A stretch of 6,913 bases of DNA from GW2011-AR5 sp041645025 (GTDB lineage: Archaea > Aenigmatarchaeota > Aenigmatarchaeia > GW2011-AR5). Below the pieces are notes generated by a model. The model made no database searches. It saw only the letters and a list, made by a program, of their open reading frames with translations, and was not told the origin of the DNA. Location: positions 1 to 6,913 of the forward strand of contig JBAZQV010000045.1 in the NCBI GenBank assembly GCA_041645025.1, in the 5' to 3' direction. Positions 6,599 to 6,913 of this stretch are shown here, in pieces (the stretch's first letter is position 1; each line of letters starts with the position of its first letter). The position numbers were made by a program, and so were the translations under genes.

Positions 6599-6793
6599 AT
6601 GGGAAATATAAGAACCAAGGATATCAAAAAAGCTGCTTTCCAACTTAAAAGAAACTACAAAGACAATCTTGGTATTGACTTTGAAAAGAACAAGCAGAAG
6701 GTAAAAGAGCTTAATCTTATACAAAACAAGCGTGCAAGAAACAGGGTTGTAGGCTATCTTACACGTATAATGAGAAATGGCAAGGACGTTTAA
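6599..6793 (+). CDS. rps17e: Small-subunit ribosomal protein S17e
   Basis: A 64-residue protein of the archaeal/eukaryotic S17e family (eS17), a component of the 30S subunit with no bacterial counterpart. It has the typical length and pattern: MGNIRTKDIKKAA at the start, DFEKNKQKVKEL in the middle, and RARNRVVGYLTRIMR near the end. Like most such proteins it is very basic. Starting at TTG 6584 would add five residues ahead of the conserved MGxIR start, so ATG 6599 is chosen. Unlike the leaderless genes nearby it has a Shine-Dalgarno sequence and a long, potentially structured leader. Its TAA overlaps the stop of the convergent isomerase gene by sharing bases at 6790-6793. Confidence 0.94.
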   Translation: MGNIRTKDIKKAAFQLKRNYKDNLGIDFEKNKQKVKELNLIQNKRARNRVVGYLTRIMRNGKDV

Positions 6794-6913
6794 TTCTTTT
6801 TTATGCTATTAAGGAATCTTTTGAAACATATTCTTAGCCATGGCGTATATTTGCCTGGGTTTTTTTCCATATCGCTCTTGAGTTCATCCAGGCCTATCCA
6901 TTTTATTTCTTCT
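6790..6913 (-). CDS. idi: Type 1 isopentenyl-diphosphate delta-isomerase, C-terminal end
   Basis: Only the last 40 residues and the TAA stop (6792-6790) are in the window; the gene continues past the right edge. The tail reads EEIKWIGLDELKSDMEKNPG, then KYTPWLRICFKRFL and a basic end. W(I/V)xLDEL followed by a short spacer and (Y)TPW(L/F) is typical of the end of type 1, Nudix-fold isomerases. These interconvert isopentenyl and dimethylallyl diphosphate, the building blocks of archaeal isoprenoid lipids. The Nudix box and the catalytic Cys and Glu would lie outside the window and cannot be checked. Another Nudix hydrolase is the main alternative. Many archaea use the unrelated flavin-dependent type 2 enzyme instead. 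Confidence 0.7.
   Translation of the reverse strand, partial: EEIKWIGLDELKSDMEKNPGKYTPWLRICFKRFLNSIKKN
6797..6802 (+). terminator. T6 run downstream of S17e
   Basis: Six Ts begin three bases after the S17e stop and suit archaeal T-run termination. The run lies inside the last codons of the convergent isomerase gene, where the opposite strand encodes lysines. Confidence 0.45.

Noticed and set aside
6451..6648. Plus-strand 65-codon open frame upstream of and overlapping S17e
   Set aside because: It overlaps S17e in another frame, has no ribosome-binding site or family resemblance, and the region is better explained as mRNA leader.

Overview
This window is archaeal. The evidence is an archaeal/eukaryotic-style isoleucyl-tRNA synthetase, the Nop5 and fibrillarin proteins of the box C/D 2'-O-methylation machine, ribosomal protein S17e, an MBF1-type zinc-ribbon/HTH protein, and box A (TATA) promoters of the leaderless type. 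Several proteins look shorter than their usual archaeal relatives (MBF1 118 aa, Nop5 321 aa, IleRS 934 aa). That fits a small-genome archaeon, perhaps of the DPANN kind, but the lineage cannot be fixed from the sequence alone. No mobile element, CRISPR array, tRNA or rRNA gene was seen.

Layout, left to right. Positions 1-75 hold only an unassignable gene edge. MBF1 is on the minus strand (76-432). A 450-base stretch (433-882) holds the MBF1 promoter, palindromes and, at 631-846, what looks like a small gene with an excellent Shine-Dalgarno sequence but an in-frame TAG at codon 14. Next is a plus-strand pair: ileS (883-3687) and, 5 bases after it, a DHH-DHHA1 phosphoesterase (3693-4769). Convergent to these is the minus-strand nop5-fibrillarin operon (6421 down to 4818), whose two genes overlap by 4 bases. 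Divergent from nop5 is S17e (6599-6793), preceded by a 177-base leader region rich in potential RNA structure. The window ends inside a minus-strand gene whose last 40 residues look like a type 1 (Nudix) isopentenyl-diphosphate isomerase. Its stop codon overlaps the S17e stop.

Most of the genes serve translation: tRNA charging (IleRS), guide-RNA-directed RNA methylation (Nop5 and fibrillarin), the small ribosomal subunit (S17e) and MBF1, whose archaeal members are reported to bind ribosomes. The DHH enzyme is a nuclease or phosphodiesterase of unknown substrate. The isomerase would feed isoprenoid lipid synthesis.

The most interesting points are non-coding. The S17e Shine-Dalgarno region can pair over 8 contiguous bases with a C-rich segment about 90 bases upstream. 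The same C-rich segment can instead fold into a local hairpin, so the leader has the layout of a translational switch. The second point is the amber-interrupted small gene upstream of ileS.
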